From: Gymnothorax reevesii
Lineage: Eukaryota; Chordata; Actinopteri; Anguilliformes; Muraenidae
Assembly (NCBI GenBank): GCA_029721435.1
Contig: CM056582.1
Location: 38,274,611-38,338,610 of the forward strand
Direction: 5' to 3'
Length of the DNA: 64,000 nucleotides
Shown: piece by piece, positions 21,882-33,470 of the stretch
Layout of the letters: every line of letters begins with the position of its first letter
How positions within the stretch are numbered: the first letter of the stretch is position 1
The notes under the pieces: model-generated
Told to the model about the DNA's origin: nothing
Database searches by the model: none
What the model saw: the letters and a program-made list of their open reading frames with translations, nothing else
Program-made: the position numbers and the translations under genes

Positions 21882-23315
21882 ATTTGTGAATGTGATGTCA
21901 GTTTATGGTGGGGCATTTTATAGAAAATTTCAGCCACGCGCTGACTAGGTCATTCATTTTTTAATAGGCGACAATGAGCTTAAAGGGAATATTAGGGTGA
22001 CAATGAGCAATAAATAGAGATGACACGAACTGAGCTGTATTGAATCAGTGCCAAGTGTTTCCGCTTTTAATTCCATGAATTCAGTTTACGAAAGAGCCAT
22101 TCAGTTTTAGGTGACATTGTCCTTTAGAGAAAAGATATTGAGCAGATCTTTTTTTTAATTGCGTTTCCTTATTGATAGATATAGAATAAGCTTGCTAAAA
22201 CATCCTGTGTAAGGTTCCGCAAATAGTTTATTTAGCTTTTTTAGTGCATTCAAGAGTCGTTATGGTCGAGCTAAATTCATATTGTACGCAATTATTTTCT
22301 AGTTGCAAGCTTGGTGAACATTAGGCCTTTGTTTGAACATCTGAATGGTTATCTGAATGGTTATGAGAAGTCATTAAAACAAATACAGACGATGCAAAAC
22401 GTTTTGGAAAAATTGGTTAAAAATTGCCAATTAGCATTTTAAAACAAAACAGTGTATAAATCGAAAAACATTCAAGTTCTTTCCCTAAATAAATTTTACT
22501 GAGACGGGATGTGAGTAAACTTTGATATACAGTGGGTTGACCGGTTCCGCAATGTGCAGAAATCAAACTTTTTTGCGGGAAAACGACTTGGCTGTCAGCC
22601 TTGAGTTTGACACCGCTGGAACGGTAAATCATTGTGCATTTAACTCTTAACTATCGTTTTGAGATATTTGGCTTCATAGAGAAATAAATGCCCGATAACT
22701 GTTGCTTGCCATATCAGCAGTAGGCTACCAAATCAACGCTTGTGATAAGGCGCACTGTGCAGTGTGTGGCCGTTAAACACGTGTATTCCTGGGATGAATC
22801 ACGTTATTAGTGTCATTATGATCGGTAAAGATTGTATATTTGACCATATAAATCCCAATTACGTACTCTTGACACTTTTTCATCAACACCCATTTGAGTG
22901 ACTGCTTGTCATTTGACTAGTTCCGCGAACGCCATTTTGTAGGTTTTCGAACTTGTAATTTATGAGACATGTTTATTCTTGTTTATTTTTTCAGAAATAA
23001 TTTTATGAAAGTTCAGGCTATTGTAGTCAGTGTGAAGTAAAACATGTTCCCCCCACCATAACTGTTTTTTGTGGCTCAACAGGCTGATCATGACTCATGT
23101 CCTGTGTTAATCTGAACTTGTAGTCTCATCCTGATAATTTTAACATATACTTGGCATTTACTAGGCTTACTTGAATTCGAAAGAGTAGAAAGAATCATCC
23201 GTAGTCGCTGATAGCAGTTGAATATCGATGCATGCACAAATCATCGTGAACTGACACCAACGCACGTGGATTCCAGCTGACACAATGTCGACACACGGAA
23301 AAGTTAGCCATAAAT

Positions 23316-23540
23316 TTGACCAATTATTGTGATATCCCCTACAGAGTAATGCTGGCTAAAATTGGTGGAAAATACATGTGTCTGTTTCGTTGTGGCCAGG
23401 GGGACGCAATAATGCCAATAAACAAAGAATATCATAAGTTTGGCCTGACAAAGGGCGCTGTTTGCGAAACTGGAAATTATTTGTGGAACCAGTCAAAGGA
23501 CGTGCCACTGAAAAATGACTGTGCAAGGCTTTATTCCTAA
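23316..23540 (+). CDS. Unrecognised 74-residue ORF in the 3.4-kb transposon
   Basis: Begins MTNYCDIPYRVMLAKIGGKY and has mixed, protein-like composition, but no known motif. The overlapping antisense ORF (23356-23721) is equally long, so coding strand cannot be judged. Listed as a candidate only. Confidence 0.15.
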   Translation: MTNYCDIPYRVMLAKIGGKYMCLFRCGQGDAIMPINKEYHKFGLTKGAVCETGNYLWNQSKDVPLKNDCARLYS

Positions 23541-24305
23541 GGACTGAAGAAGAAATCCACAAAAAAAGATCCACAAAAGATCCACAAAAAGCGTGAGTAA
23601 TTTCTGCAAGTTCGTGAACAGATAACTTTCTGCCAGCGAATTCTCTATGGATACCAGACGCTTCAAACAAATTCCATTTGCGGAACAGGTCAACGTAGCC
23701 TACTGTAGGAATGGTTTGCAACAGGAAAAATAATATATTTCGGCACTTGAGTGTTAAATAGGTCTAATAGTGCAAAAAAGCATACATTATCTACGAACAT
23801 CAAATATTGCAGAAATGATACCAGATGAACAAAATCCTCACCAAAAATAGCATGATATTAAATAATCCAATTGCGTATTATACCGTACTAAAGTTTTAAA
23901 TAGTAGCACAGGTTGAGCAAACTGTATAGTCAAATATAAAAAGTTTGCAGAAATGATTACCGGCAACATCACCCCCGCCAAAGCAATTTAATATTTTATG
24001 TAGGCCAACGTTACTTTTACATTCATATATGAAAATAAATCGCCAACAAGCTGTGCCATTATCTACAAGTACGGACTACTGTCAAAACGACCGTCCCAAC
24101 CACCCTCGTGGCTCAGTTATGATTAAACTAACATCCGGCTAACGGGCTATCGCCCAGCTACCCCATGCGCGGTAGGCTGTGGGAGGTCTTCTTTCGTCTT
24201 CATGTGTGTCAATACGCCAGTCCTACTGCACAGCTCATGACGAGATTTCCCGGTCCTACTGGCGGATTAACAACTTTTTCTTTGGTTTTAACGGCGACTG
24301 TACTG

Positions 24306-24490
24306 TATGTCATTTGTCCCAACATGGACCATGGCTACTGGATCCCTCCCCGCTCTTGCCAGGAGCTTGTCCGCACACTCCAGGAGGTCTCCTACCAGGG
24401 CACCAGGCAGGCAACATACCGTACGAGACTCCTTGCTGCGCGAACAGACTATGCTGTCTCTTCCTCTAATTATTGAGTCCCCCACTATGA
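24306..24490 (-). pseudogene. CR1-like LINE copy a: ORF1 esterase fragment
   Basis: Minus-strand reading gives GDSIIRGRDSIVCSR (block I with Gly-Asp-Ser), CLPGALVGDLLECADKLLAR and MVHVGTND, the same SGNH-type domain as at 54600-54860. It continues copy a after the nested 3.4-kb element. It is lost beyond about 24490, before the RTE pieces. Confidence 0.75.
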
Positions 24491-24559
24491 TTTATGAACA
24501 CCCTAATGCTCGAATGTCGCGTTTCTTATGGATAATCCGTGACTAGCACAGAAGTCCAA

Positions 24560-25060
24560 CAACAATGCACCGCTCGGGTTCAGATCAAGGAGGCCGTTCT
24601 TCCCAGTCACTCCAAGCGTCTCTATCGTTGCCCACTTGAGCATTTAAGTCTTCCAGCAGAAGCATGGAATCCCCAGTTGGAGCCTTTTCCCTGACCCTAT
24701 AAAGGAGCTTGGTTCAGGAGCCAGAGATGCGCATAGAGGTGAGTCCGACTATATCTAGCCGGTAACGCTCAACCTCCCGCACAAGCTCCCGCTCCCTCTC
24801 TGCCAGTGTGGTGACTTTCCATGTCCCAAGAACCAGATTCCATGACCGGGGCCCAGAACACAAGGGCCTTCGCCCCTGTCTGCCACCCGATCTACAAAGC
24901 ACTCGTCCCCTACTCTACTCCTTGTGGGTGGTGGGCCCATGTGGTGGCAGCTCTCTGTAGCCTCTTTGGGCTGAGCCCGGCCAGGTCCCGGGAAAAACCC
25001 GGCCACCAGGTGCTCGCATGCAAACTTTCCTCCCAGGCCGGTTCCTGGAGGTGGCCATGG
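24560..25060 (-). pseudogene. RTE (Rex3-like) LINE 5' region and endonuclease N-terminus
   Basis: Minus strand: GC-rich leader (25060-24920), then NLVLGTWKVTTLAERERELV and REVERYRLDIVGLTSMR (24850-24716), the usual GTWNV start of the RTE endonuclease. It ends near 24560. Confidence 0.7.
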
Positions 25061-25330
25061 TGTCCCTAATCTGGGGTTGGATTCTCTCCTTTTCTGGACT
25101 TGCCCTAGGTGAGAAGCGGCGAGCAGGCATGGAGATACTTGTGTCCCCTCGGCTGAGAGCCGCCATGTTGGAGTCCATCCCGGTGAACGAGAGGGTCACT
25201 GAAATTCGCTTGCGAGTTGCGGAGGGGAATGCTCTGACTGCTTTTTGCGCTTATGCAACAAACAGCAGTTCAGAGTGTCTAGCCTTATTGGAGTCCCTGG
25301 TCGTGGTGAGGTTGTCATGTTCTTTGAGGA
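25061..25330 (+). pseudogene. RTE (Rex3-like) LINE endonuclease middle part
   Basis: Plus strand: MEILVSPRLRAAMLESIPVN, ERVTEIRLRVAEG and FCAYATNSSSECLALLESL, the middle of an RTE endonuclease. It is placed immediately after, and in the opposite orientation to, the N-terminal piece at 24560-25060. Confidence 0.65.
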
Positions 25331-27744
25331 GCTCTTCATAGGAGACTAGTTGAATCACGTTTTGTCTGGCCTGCCACCTGGGACCAATTTACCATGGGAG
25401 ACCCAACTGGGGCTAAGCTCCAGACAACACAGCTCCCAATATCCCAGGGGCACCCTAACTCCTCCACCTCGATAAGGTAGCGATTCGCGAAGGAGGTACT
25501 TGCATCTGAAAATAAAATTTTGTATTTAAAAGTTTGTATGAGCTGGGGGGATATACCATCTCTCAATGGCACTTGTTAAATGATTAAGAGAGGAAATTTA
25601 CTTAAAATCAAGAGGCAGATATGGCGCTCTTTGCTGCTTTTGATTTGAAAGTGTCATTTTGACTCATCTATAGCTCAGTTAATTTTTCTGATTTGTTTGG
25701 CTTGGTGTGAACCATTTCACTTGTCTGTCAGTTTTACTGAGGGATATTAGTGTTCTCTCAACTCAGAGGATGTGACAAGCTGAGATTTAGTCACCAAAAT
25801 GCGATTATTTAGTGACTGATATAAGATAAATGGATGACGCACACACTCGCATGAGTCACCGATTACAAAATCTGTTTGAGTCAGGCGGTTCACACTTTCA
25901 GTCTGCCTGTGATCTTCTTTTATCACCCGTTTTTTGATTGATGCATCCGTTTATGCGTCTCAACTTAATGGATGTTTTACAGGTGTAAACATTGGCTTGC
26001 TTTATTTTTAAACGAGTGATGCATGCATATAGATTAATCAATACAATGAGCAGGCTGGGAATCCTCAGTGACAAATTCTCTAGACTCAACAGATGATAAT
26101 AAAAAGTTTAATATGTGCATGAATGCAAGCCCAGACCATCTGCATCTAGTGGACTGTCTTGCAGCATAGTACCTTAAGAAATCAAGTATGGCGGAATGAG
26201 CGGCAGGTGCCTGGATGACCATCGTAACAGCCTGGCACTGGAAGCATGGATTTATGACAGGAGTCTGTGCTGGGGTTGCTGGAATGCATTCAGCCTGGGG
26301 TTGTAACACCTAAGCTGCCAGGCTGGGGAGGTTGTTCATGCTGGAGACTAAAGTCTCCAGGGTCTCAGAAATGCTTTACAACTGCTTGACACTGTCCCAG
26401 CAGCACGCCTTCCGGAACTGACTGCTTCCCACTGATACAATCCAGGTCAGAGCCAGACAGGGAGAATTGGCATTGGCAGATGAAAACATAGTACTCAGCA
26501 TATTGACATGAATGTCTCATTTATCGCAGTATTTACATGTGATGAACTTGTTCACATACTAATGGAGATGACTGTATATTTGTCAAAAAATAATGTATTT
26601 GTCTTTTCTGCTTATTAGAATCTGCAGTGTTTTTTCGTTTTCATGGAGTGTACCAAGACTTCTGGATCTGTGTGTTTGTGTGTGTGTGCCCATGTGTGGA
26701 TGTATGGTGCTCCTGGAGAGTGGGTACGTGTTTGCATATATATTTTTTTTTCTTTTGCAGTCATGTTTTTCACTGTTGTGTCTTACTGTTGACTGATTTC
26801 ACTGGCAGGGACTAGCGGTGAGAGATGGCACACTTAGCTTTGGTGGCTGAAATGGAAGAAGAGAAACAGCAATGGATTAACATTTATTTCTGAAAATGTC
26901 CTGCTGTGCGAAGGAAAATCCACCTCTTTCACTGTGATCGCAAAACCTCTTCTTCAGGGGGGGAGGGGTTCATCGTTTGTGTATTGAGGCTTTGCAAACC
27001 ATTTTTCCTCTTCTCTATTTGGCTCAGTTGCTCTTTTTTGCTGCCATGTTTGCATGCTAGCCCTGCGGCAGATGGCTGCTTATATAATTCCATTTTCATT
27101 TTGTTCTTTCAGTGTTTGATCTACATAATATCTATATCCTCTTATTGTTGGGTCTCAGAAGCTTTTCTGAATATGCGTTTGTGTATTTATGAGTGTGAGT
27201 GAGACTGTCTGTCCATTAAGGTGAGGTTGTTCCTGCATGCATGCGTGTGTGACTGCTTGCCCATAAAAATGATGTGTTTCTGCATGTGTGTTTGTTTGAA
27301 AGTTCATGAATGTGTGCAACTGTGGACATGTGAACAGTATGTGTGCTCATATGCCACAGATCTTGGCCCTGGAATCTCTCAGGATCCCATCTTTTCTTTA
27401 TAATTTACCATCTGATCTTCCTCTGTGGTGTCTGCCTCTGCTGGAGTTTTTGAAGCCGTGCTATGTGGGAGGAGAGTCACACAACTCAATATTACCAATC
27501 TGCATGAGTTTGAGAATTCAATTTTGTTTCCGTAACATTGAAATTCTTGAACCTTACTACACATGCTCCAGTTTGCCTCCACGGCCCAATAAGCATGCAT
27601 TCTATTTGTGGCTGTAAATTGCTCATGGTTAGTTAGATGTGAGAGTGAATGGTGGGTGAGCCCTGTTAGGTGTCCCCTGGAGGAAGAGTGAAAGCCAGGA
27701 TGGGAGAGGAAGGAGTCGGAATAAATATCCCCTCTGATTTTACC
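25331..27744. other. Intronic sequence without recognised genes
   Basis: 25350-25500 (GACCCAACTGGGG, CTCCTCCACCTCGATAAGG) looks like further LINE-derived sequence. From 25560 to 27744 I see TG-rich patches (26670-26710, 27180-27340) but no exon, element end or repeat shared with other parts of the window. Confidence 0.35.
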
Positions 27745-27905
27745 TGGCTTGAGTTTAAGATGGTGGTCATCCATCCAGCTCAGGATGTCCCTCAGGCAGG
27801 CGGAGACCCAGGCAGAGACTGCTGCGTCAGATGAAGAAAATAAAAACGAATTGAGGGTCGGCCTGACAGTGATGAGACAAACCGTGAGCAGAGATTGCAG
27901 GACTG
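27745..27905 (-). pseudogene. L2-type LINE RT fragment
   Basis: Within a 286-codon stop-free stretch (28239-27379), only the segment SSSDAAVSAWVSACLRDILS and WMDDHHLKLKPGK is recognisable, as the region just after the RT catalytic box of L2-like LINEs. The rest of the open frame looks like intron sequence that lacks stops by chance. Confidence 0.6.
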
Positions 27906-28533
27906 AGAGAATTGTGTGGAGTGATAGGAGATGAGAACCCAGGACTGTTGCGAGGGGACAAGGAGCTGACACAGTGTTATTTTTGGCTACCCAAAAGGAG
28001 CTACCTGAGAGATGCCCATTGCACTCATCCTTATTTCTAATGCTGCTTTTTTTCAAACATGGGAAATTTGGTGGGGGAATAGAACTTAAAAAATTTGGAG
28101 ACTTCACATGAAGATCCGTGAAGTCACACACTTCCCATTTTTTTAGTTCTCTCCCATCAGGAAATATGCCATGATTGAATTGTGTAAATTGTAATGCCAT
28201 GATCAAAGGTGACCATATGTGTCCATTTTCTTCTGTCATGCAGTAATAAATGTTATAAATTCTTTTGTGAGTGCTAATTATTTATTTTTCAAGGTTTGAA
28301 ATTTCCATCTGGAGTAATATGCCTAAGGGAAGTTTTGAGGGACGAAATATTTTAGTTCACTTCAATTTAAAGATGGAGATGAGGTGTTTTGAATGGCGAG
28401 AACTGTGGTGTGCAACTGTGTGCCTATACATTGAAGAGACACAATAACCAAAGACCACTAAGTTTTTTTCATTTTCATGCATTCTGAGAAAATATTTTCC
28501 TTGATATTACAGTTCGTTTTCTATTGTTTTTAA

Positions 28534-28798
28534 GCAATTGTTAGTGCATGTTTTTTTAAAAACTCCAAAGACCCTTCAATTCCCAGATGTAGAAGGAGAA
28601 AAAAGAGAAAAAAAATCTCTCACTGACCTAGGCACTCCAAATAGAAAACGTATTTATTCAATAAACATGTCCACAAAGGACTTGTTGTAAAAAATGCCCA
28701 CACGTACCGGCAGGGCCTTCTTCAGGGCATTTGTTAGTGCAATTTTTGCAATTGTTCGTGCATGTTTTTTTAAAAACTCCAAATACTCTTCAATTCCC
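28534..28798 (-). mobile_element. Penelope-like 3' tail between 51-bp direct duplications
   Basis: 28585-28732 matches, inverted, the 3' tail of the Penelope element near 6595-6723 (ACTGACCTAGGCACTCCAAA; AATAAACATGTCCACAAAGG). It is flanked by 28534-28584 and 28748-28798, which agree except at about four positions (GCAATTGTTAGTGCATG versus GCAATTGTTCGTGCATG at their starts). These look like a long target duplication. 28733-28747 partly repeats the same target again. Confidence 0.75.
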
Positions 28799-28848
28799 CT
28801 CTTGATTTAAAGATCCTTGAGCGAAGTAGTTAACTTTGTCCATTAGAT

Positions 28849-30384
28849 CAGTGGTCTTCAACGTCGTTCCTGGGGACCCACTGTGTATGCTGGTTTTTGT
28901 TCCACCCACAATTGACCTATGGCTAAGCCCCGCCCTGAAATGCAATGAGCCAATCACAGTGCATATTTTCTCCCCATGGACTTGGACATTCTGAGCCTGA
29001 ACTTCCATTGAAATGTGCTACGTAAACTCCGAATCGTTTGCTTTTACGGGGTTTTAAAATGTTTCTAAGTTAAAATAAATGGTCAAACGCTGTACTTAGG
29101 GTAAATTTTACTCCAATACGAGGTATCCCATGAGGCTGGTCAATGGGGTGTATTTTATCCCCTTCCCATAGACACATCATAACCGAGAGAAGTCTCCCCT
29201 CTGGATAAAGCTTTGTGGAAGACCCCACTATCAGCTTAACGTAGCTAACAAAGGTCAACAAGGATGTCAACATTTGTTCCAAGCCAAGTCAACATCGTTT
29301 TTAAGGCGACATCTTGTCACTTCGCTGGAGATTAATGAAAAGTTATCTTTTACAATGCTAAGGTAGCTAACATTAGCTAAAGTTGGTAAACTCTGTGGCT
29401 AAATTCAGTGCTGATGGACGTTGGCCTAAAAAGAGCTCCTGGGTGCGTTGTTCACCATGTCACCTTATTTACTTAAGAGTTCAGTCAAGTCAGATTAGAT
29501 TTCTTAAATTCGGTAGCAACGATAGCACGTAAATTATATTTATTACCCTGCAGTGCACAAATAATGCTGATCCTCTATCTTGTTGTATGAGAGGGTGATG
29601 GAAACAAGATGCGGTCGATTGCGTTAAAAAAATTTATTTGTTATAAAACCTTTTTGTAGACCACTTTCTCTCCAAATTCATTAATGTATCCCTCCAAAGC
29701 ATAGTGTAATCCTTTTTGCAGACTTCTTGATGATATTTGAGCCTTCTATTGCCAAAAATCATCCACAGCATCCTGAAAAATATCTCCAACTGTGATACCA
29801 GCCATTAGCGCCTGTTCTAAAATTTTGATTGTTTGTCCGAGTCAGTGGAGGGGGCGGGGCTTCACCATAGGTCAGTTGTAATAAGAATAAAATACCCTTT
29901 TAGATAGTGTGTTTATTTCTATACTGCAAGGAATTTCAAATAATATAACATTTCAAACAGATGAAATTCGACACTTAGGAAATCATTAAACCCCAAATCA
30001 GGCTACCGGACACAACTGTTTCAAGTTCTTTCAATAAACTTTCAGTTGAACTTAATTAGATTAACATAATACAAAACTGGTTTGACTAAATACCATTTGC
30101 TTGTTCAATAGATTTGTCATGATGTGCCAATTAGTTTTCACCAATTAGGTTCTCTATTTTTGTGCTGTTTTTTCCAATACATCTCACTGTGGGTATGGTA
30201 TTTCTTATTCTTGATAGCAAAGATATTTCTGTTAACTTGTGAGTTAAGAGGGCAAATAAGTGCTCTAAACATTCAATGCACTTTAGACAAATAACATCTT
30301 GTTAAAATCCTTTGATTACAATTATGGTTGGAACAAGAACCAGCATACACAGGGGGTCCCCAGGAACAACGTTGAAGACCACTG
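28849..30384. mobile_element. hAT-type nonautonomous transposon, 1.54 kb, with 8-bp target duplication
   Basis: Ends CAGTGGTCTTCAACG (left) and CGTTGAAGACCACTG (right) are part of inverted repeats of about 65 bp with few differences (CTGGGGACCC, TGTGTATGCTGG). Flanks are CATTAGAT (28841-28848) and CACTAGAT (30385-30392), a 7 of 8 match. No transposase is visible. The ends are related to the MITE at 9827-10193. Confidence 0.85.
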
Positions 30385-30392
30385 CACTAGAT

Positions 30393-31068
30393 GATAGTGA
30401 TGAGTCAAAAAATCAAGTACCACGTTGCCCCTTGGCTGTTTCTCAAAATGAAGGCTGCCTCCTCTGAAGCCCGCCTTTTCAAGGCTGGTGCGTCATCGCA
30501 GGCTGTTCTATTGTGATGGCGCTTTTGCATGCAGGCCTCATCTCACCTGATATCGAATGGGATTGTCAACATCGACATGGAGTGTAAATGAGCTGACAAT
30601 TCCATCTGATATCAGGCAAGACGAAGTCTTGGCCATTTCTTGGCCATATTCGAAAGCACCTTCACGAAGAAATAGTCTGTGATGACGTAGCAGCCTAAAA
30701 ATTAAGCTCTGGTAGGATGCAGCCTGCACTTTTGGAACCGGCCCTTCAGTGTCTTGAGTGTTATATCATGATTTCCTTCACTTTGGTTTTTAATCAGCCG
30801 TTTAAATCCCAAGCATACTGCACAGGAACAGGTATCTGTTCATGGCTAAGTTGTATGTATGTATGTAGTTAGGTTAACTGGCGCCAGTTCAGACAAAACC
30901 TCCTTATTTTGTTGAAAATATGGTTTAAATCCGGATTTAAGAAGCGGCGAAGGTAACCAAAAGAATTTCATAATATTGAGAATCAGTAATTAAATTGCCA
31001 GTCATCTCATCCTGTGTTGAGGGCGATAATCTCTGGCCTGGTTTGTGTTTCACCTGCTTTAATGTTTT
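30393..31068. other. Intronic sequence without recognised features
   Basis: Contains a short GTAT run (30854-30870) and no recognisable ORF or element end. Confidence 0.35.
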
Positions 31069-31230
31069 AACATAACATAACATAACATGAATGGCAAGTA
31101 CAGGCCTTTCAGCCCAACTAAGCTCGCCAGTTTCTTTATACTATTGTGAATATATCCCTTCAGATACTAAATGACTCAATGGTATCTAGCTTTAGGTCAA
31201 GCCTGCTCTTGAAGACCCCCAAGGTCTCCC
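31069..31230 (-). mobile_element. CR1-like LINE 3'-end fragment with ATGTT tail
   Basis: (AACAT)n at 31069-31088, then GGCCTTTCAGCCCAACTAAG, TTTCTTTATACTATTGTGAA and TCAAGCCTGCTCTTGAAGAC, collinear with 50050-50215. It is a severely 5'-truncated copy. Confidence 0.75.
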
Positions 31231-32339
31231 CCAATGTGTGGGCATGTGTGTGCGTGCTTTTGCACAAGTGTGTGATGCTGGTTTGAGTAACTGTGTAGAC
31301 CTCAATCTGTGTGCGTGTTTTTCTGTCCTCTAGTGACCTCTGCTCTGCTTGGCTGTTAGGTGGAACGGAGAGGACCTGCAGCTTCTGTTTCTTAAGAAGA
31401 CTAGGTGCAACCTAGTATACGGCTGGGCCGCCGAGTGCTGTATGAGAATGTGCACCCAAGAAAAGGGTGCTAACTGAGGCAAAACTCATTCTGTTATCTG
31501 AAGTGCAAGTTTAGTAATGAGCTGGAGTTGATAAATTATTTACAAAGTGGGTGAGGAGAGTGAGAGTGTGAAAGTGTGTATACATAAAGCGTTATTCGAT
31601 ATTGATGATGGTTGAATATGGTTAACTATGTGACAAAATAATTCAAATGCAATTTATTTTAATGAATGGATTACCTATTGAAAGCTCTCGAAAAGGCCTT
31701 GAAGTTGACGCCAAGATCATGAGAATTGGCCGAGAAATAAGAAAGATTAGAAATTTTATAGTGCCCCCAAATAGCGAATTGTTTGGTATTTATTTCAGTC
31801 GCTGTGGATAAAGAAAAAAAAAGTGTGTTGCGAAGTGAGCAATTTAGGTCAATTTTACCTCAAATATGGTAGACAGTCAAAGTCAAATGCAGTAAAATAC
31901 AAGAATTCAGGAAAGAAAGCATGAACGATTTTCGTAAGTGACAGTTATAACCAGACCAAGTATTGCACTTTGTCACATAGCTAATATGACAACAAAGGTG
32001 TATTAAGTACTGGGAAACAAATTTACGAAAAAACTATAAGTCCTATTACTGAAAGTTACTTTGGTAAGAGCTGAAGTCACCCATAAGAAAATGATTTGTG
32101 TAAAAGTCTTAAAGTAGCTCACATTAAATGTACTATCTTGTGAAAAAATATAATTAAGTATCAAAAGTGCAAGTTCAAAGTATTTTTCATAGCACGGATA
32201 GAAAGAAGCAAAGCAACCACACATTGTTCTCTCCTTGCGCTCTTTAATTAATTTTCTGGTGAATGAAAGATACAGTATTTAAAAAACAAACTGGCAGTTT
32301 CTCCTGAATGCATTTTTTCTTTTCTTTGAGTTTACCGGT
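31231..32339. other. Intronic sequence without recognised features
   Basis: No domain-bearing ORF, paired inverted end or shared repeat recognised. Confidence 0.35.
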
Positions 32340-32445
32340 GGATTAAAACACCAAAATAATTGACTGCAATTAGTAGAATTACATCAATACCATGTTGAAT
32401 TTTTGCTTCAGAAAACTGCTTATTCTGAACTTCTAATTGGGATAT

Positions 32446-32517
<72 letters not shown>

Positions 32518-32675
32518 ATTTGTATTATCATGATTATTTTAACTGCTATGGGCAAGTATATTGCGCAGTTTGCACATCAAGGCTTAGCTGTGGTGTTAAA
32601 TCAAGGCAAGTCCTGAAAAACAGGTACTGGAGTGAACTCGTCCATATTCCAAGAGCTCGGCTTGCGTGTGATTTA
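32340..32675. mobile_element. piggyBac-like element, fragment C
   Basis: Collinear with 4470-4790 of copy A (ATTTTTTGCTTCAGAAAAC, GCTATGGGCAAG, GAAAAACAGG, GGAGTGAACT). It is interrupted by a CA run at 32446-32514 and lacks both TTAA ends. Confidence 0.65.
32446..32514. repeat. (CA)n microsatellite
   Basis: 69 bases of CA with two CGCG interruptions near 32475. ORFs through it are artefacts. Confidence 0.95.
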
Positions 32676-33470
32676 GTGATGCGCGGGTCGAGGTTTTTTA
32701 ACACCCGCACCAACCCGACCCGACGTGACAGCTAACCCGCTCCGCCCACCCCGCTAAAACTCGCACTGATTTTCAACCCGAACCCAACCCGACCCGACAC
32801 AAAAAGGAGGCAAGAGACAAGGAATACAGTGGGTCTGTGTGACATGATTTGCAATGGAAAAAAACGATTCCTCTGTTACGCTATGGATTTGAGTGGAGCA
32901 CAACATACATTTGGCTTTTGGCTGGAATTATAGCCTAAATACAAAGTTTAGGCACTGTCTATTAATTGAACCTTACCGTTAGTTCTGATCTTTGCAACCA
33001 AACGAAATGCCATCAGGCAAAATATTGCAAACAGGCTGTTTTATTGGAACAAAATTAACATGACAGTGGCGCACTAGCGCTATCGCCCACTCTCCCATAC
33101 AGTGTTGCGATATCCTGTCCACGAGGAATTTTTTTTCCCCTCATTTATTTATTTCAAGATTGTTTTGGTAGGGCTTTTAGGCTATTTTTTCAACACCGCT
33201 TATAATGTAGGCCTAGGCGTATTTTTTTCCCAAACTATGCAGAAACAAAATCGCGTCAACAGTGCCAGGGTTTAAGCGATTACGGCGCGCTTCCTGGACA
33301 CGGCCAGCCGAACTGAAGGTTCGCTCGCTTGTTGCACTAGTTGCTGGGACGCAGAGGACTGCTTTGGCCACCATGGAGTTTTACACGATTATTCTTTGTC
33401 TCATGATATGGTAATTAATGAGAGCAAGACTAAGTTTATAACCATACATGCTCCAGTAATAAGTCACCAA
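32676..33470 (-). mobile_element. hAT transposon remnant (GTGATGCGCGGGTC end)
   Basis: The left end TAGTGATGCGCGGGTCGAGG is followed by CCGACCCGAC-type subterminal repeats; no matching right end was found. It carries the hATC coding piece at 33220-33374. Confidence 0.65.
33220..33374 (-). pseudogene. hAT transposase C-terminal (hATC) domain
   Basis: The minus-strand frame from ATG at 33374 gives VLCVPATSATSERTFSSAGR followed by RRNRLNPGTVDAILFLHS, a clear hATC signature that mediates transposase dimerisation. No upstream catalytic exons were recognised in the window. Confidence 0.85.

Larger units (their letters stand above)
20898..24305. mobile_element. 3.4-kb TA-flanked DNA transposon of unassigned family
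   Basis: Nested in CR1-like copy a. TA lies at 20896-20897 and 24306-24307. The left end TAGTACAGTCGCTGTTAAAA and, mirrored, the right end CAGTACAGTCGCCGTTAAAA match over about 27 bp with two differences. Joining the outer flanks across one TA recreates the LINE sequence seen uninterrupted near 54618-54640. TA targets suggest the Tc1/mariner/pogo supergroup, but no DDE or pogo motif is visible. Internal coding candidates are listed separately. Confidence 0.8.

Noticed and set aside
27379..28239. 286-codon open frame on the minus strand, the longest stop-free stretch outside known elements
   Set aside because: Only about 50 residues match anything (an L2-type RT piece). The rest has no domain, and the reading frame enters and leaves this piece without splice or start logic. 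It is probably open by chance.
32332..32735. Cys/Val and His/Thr repeat ORFs
   Set aside because: They are translations of the CA microsatellite.
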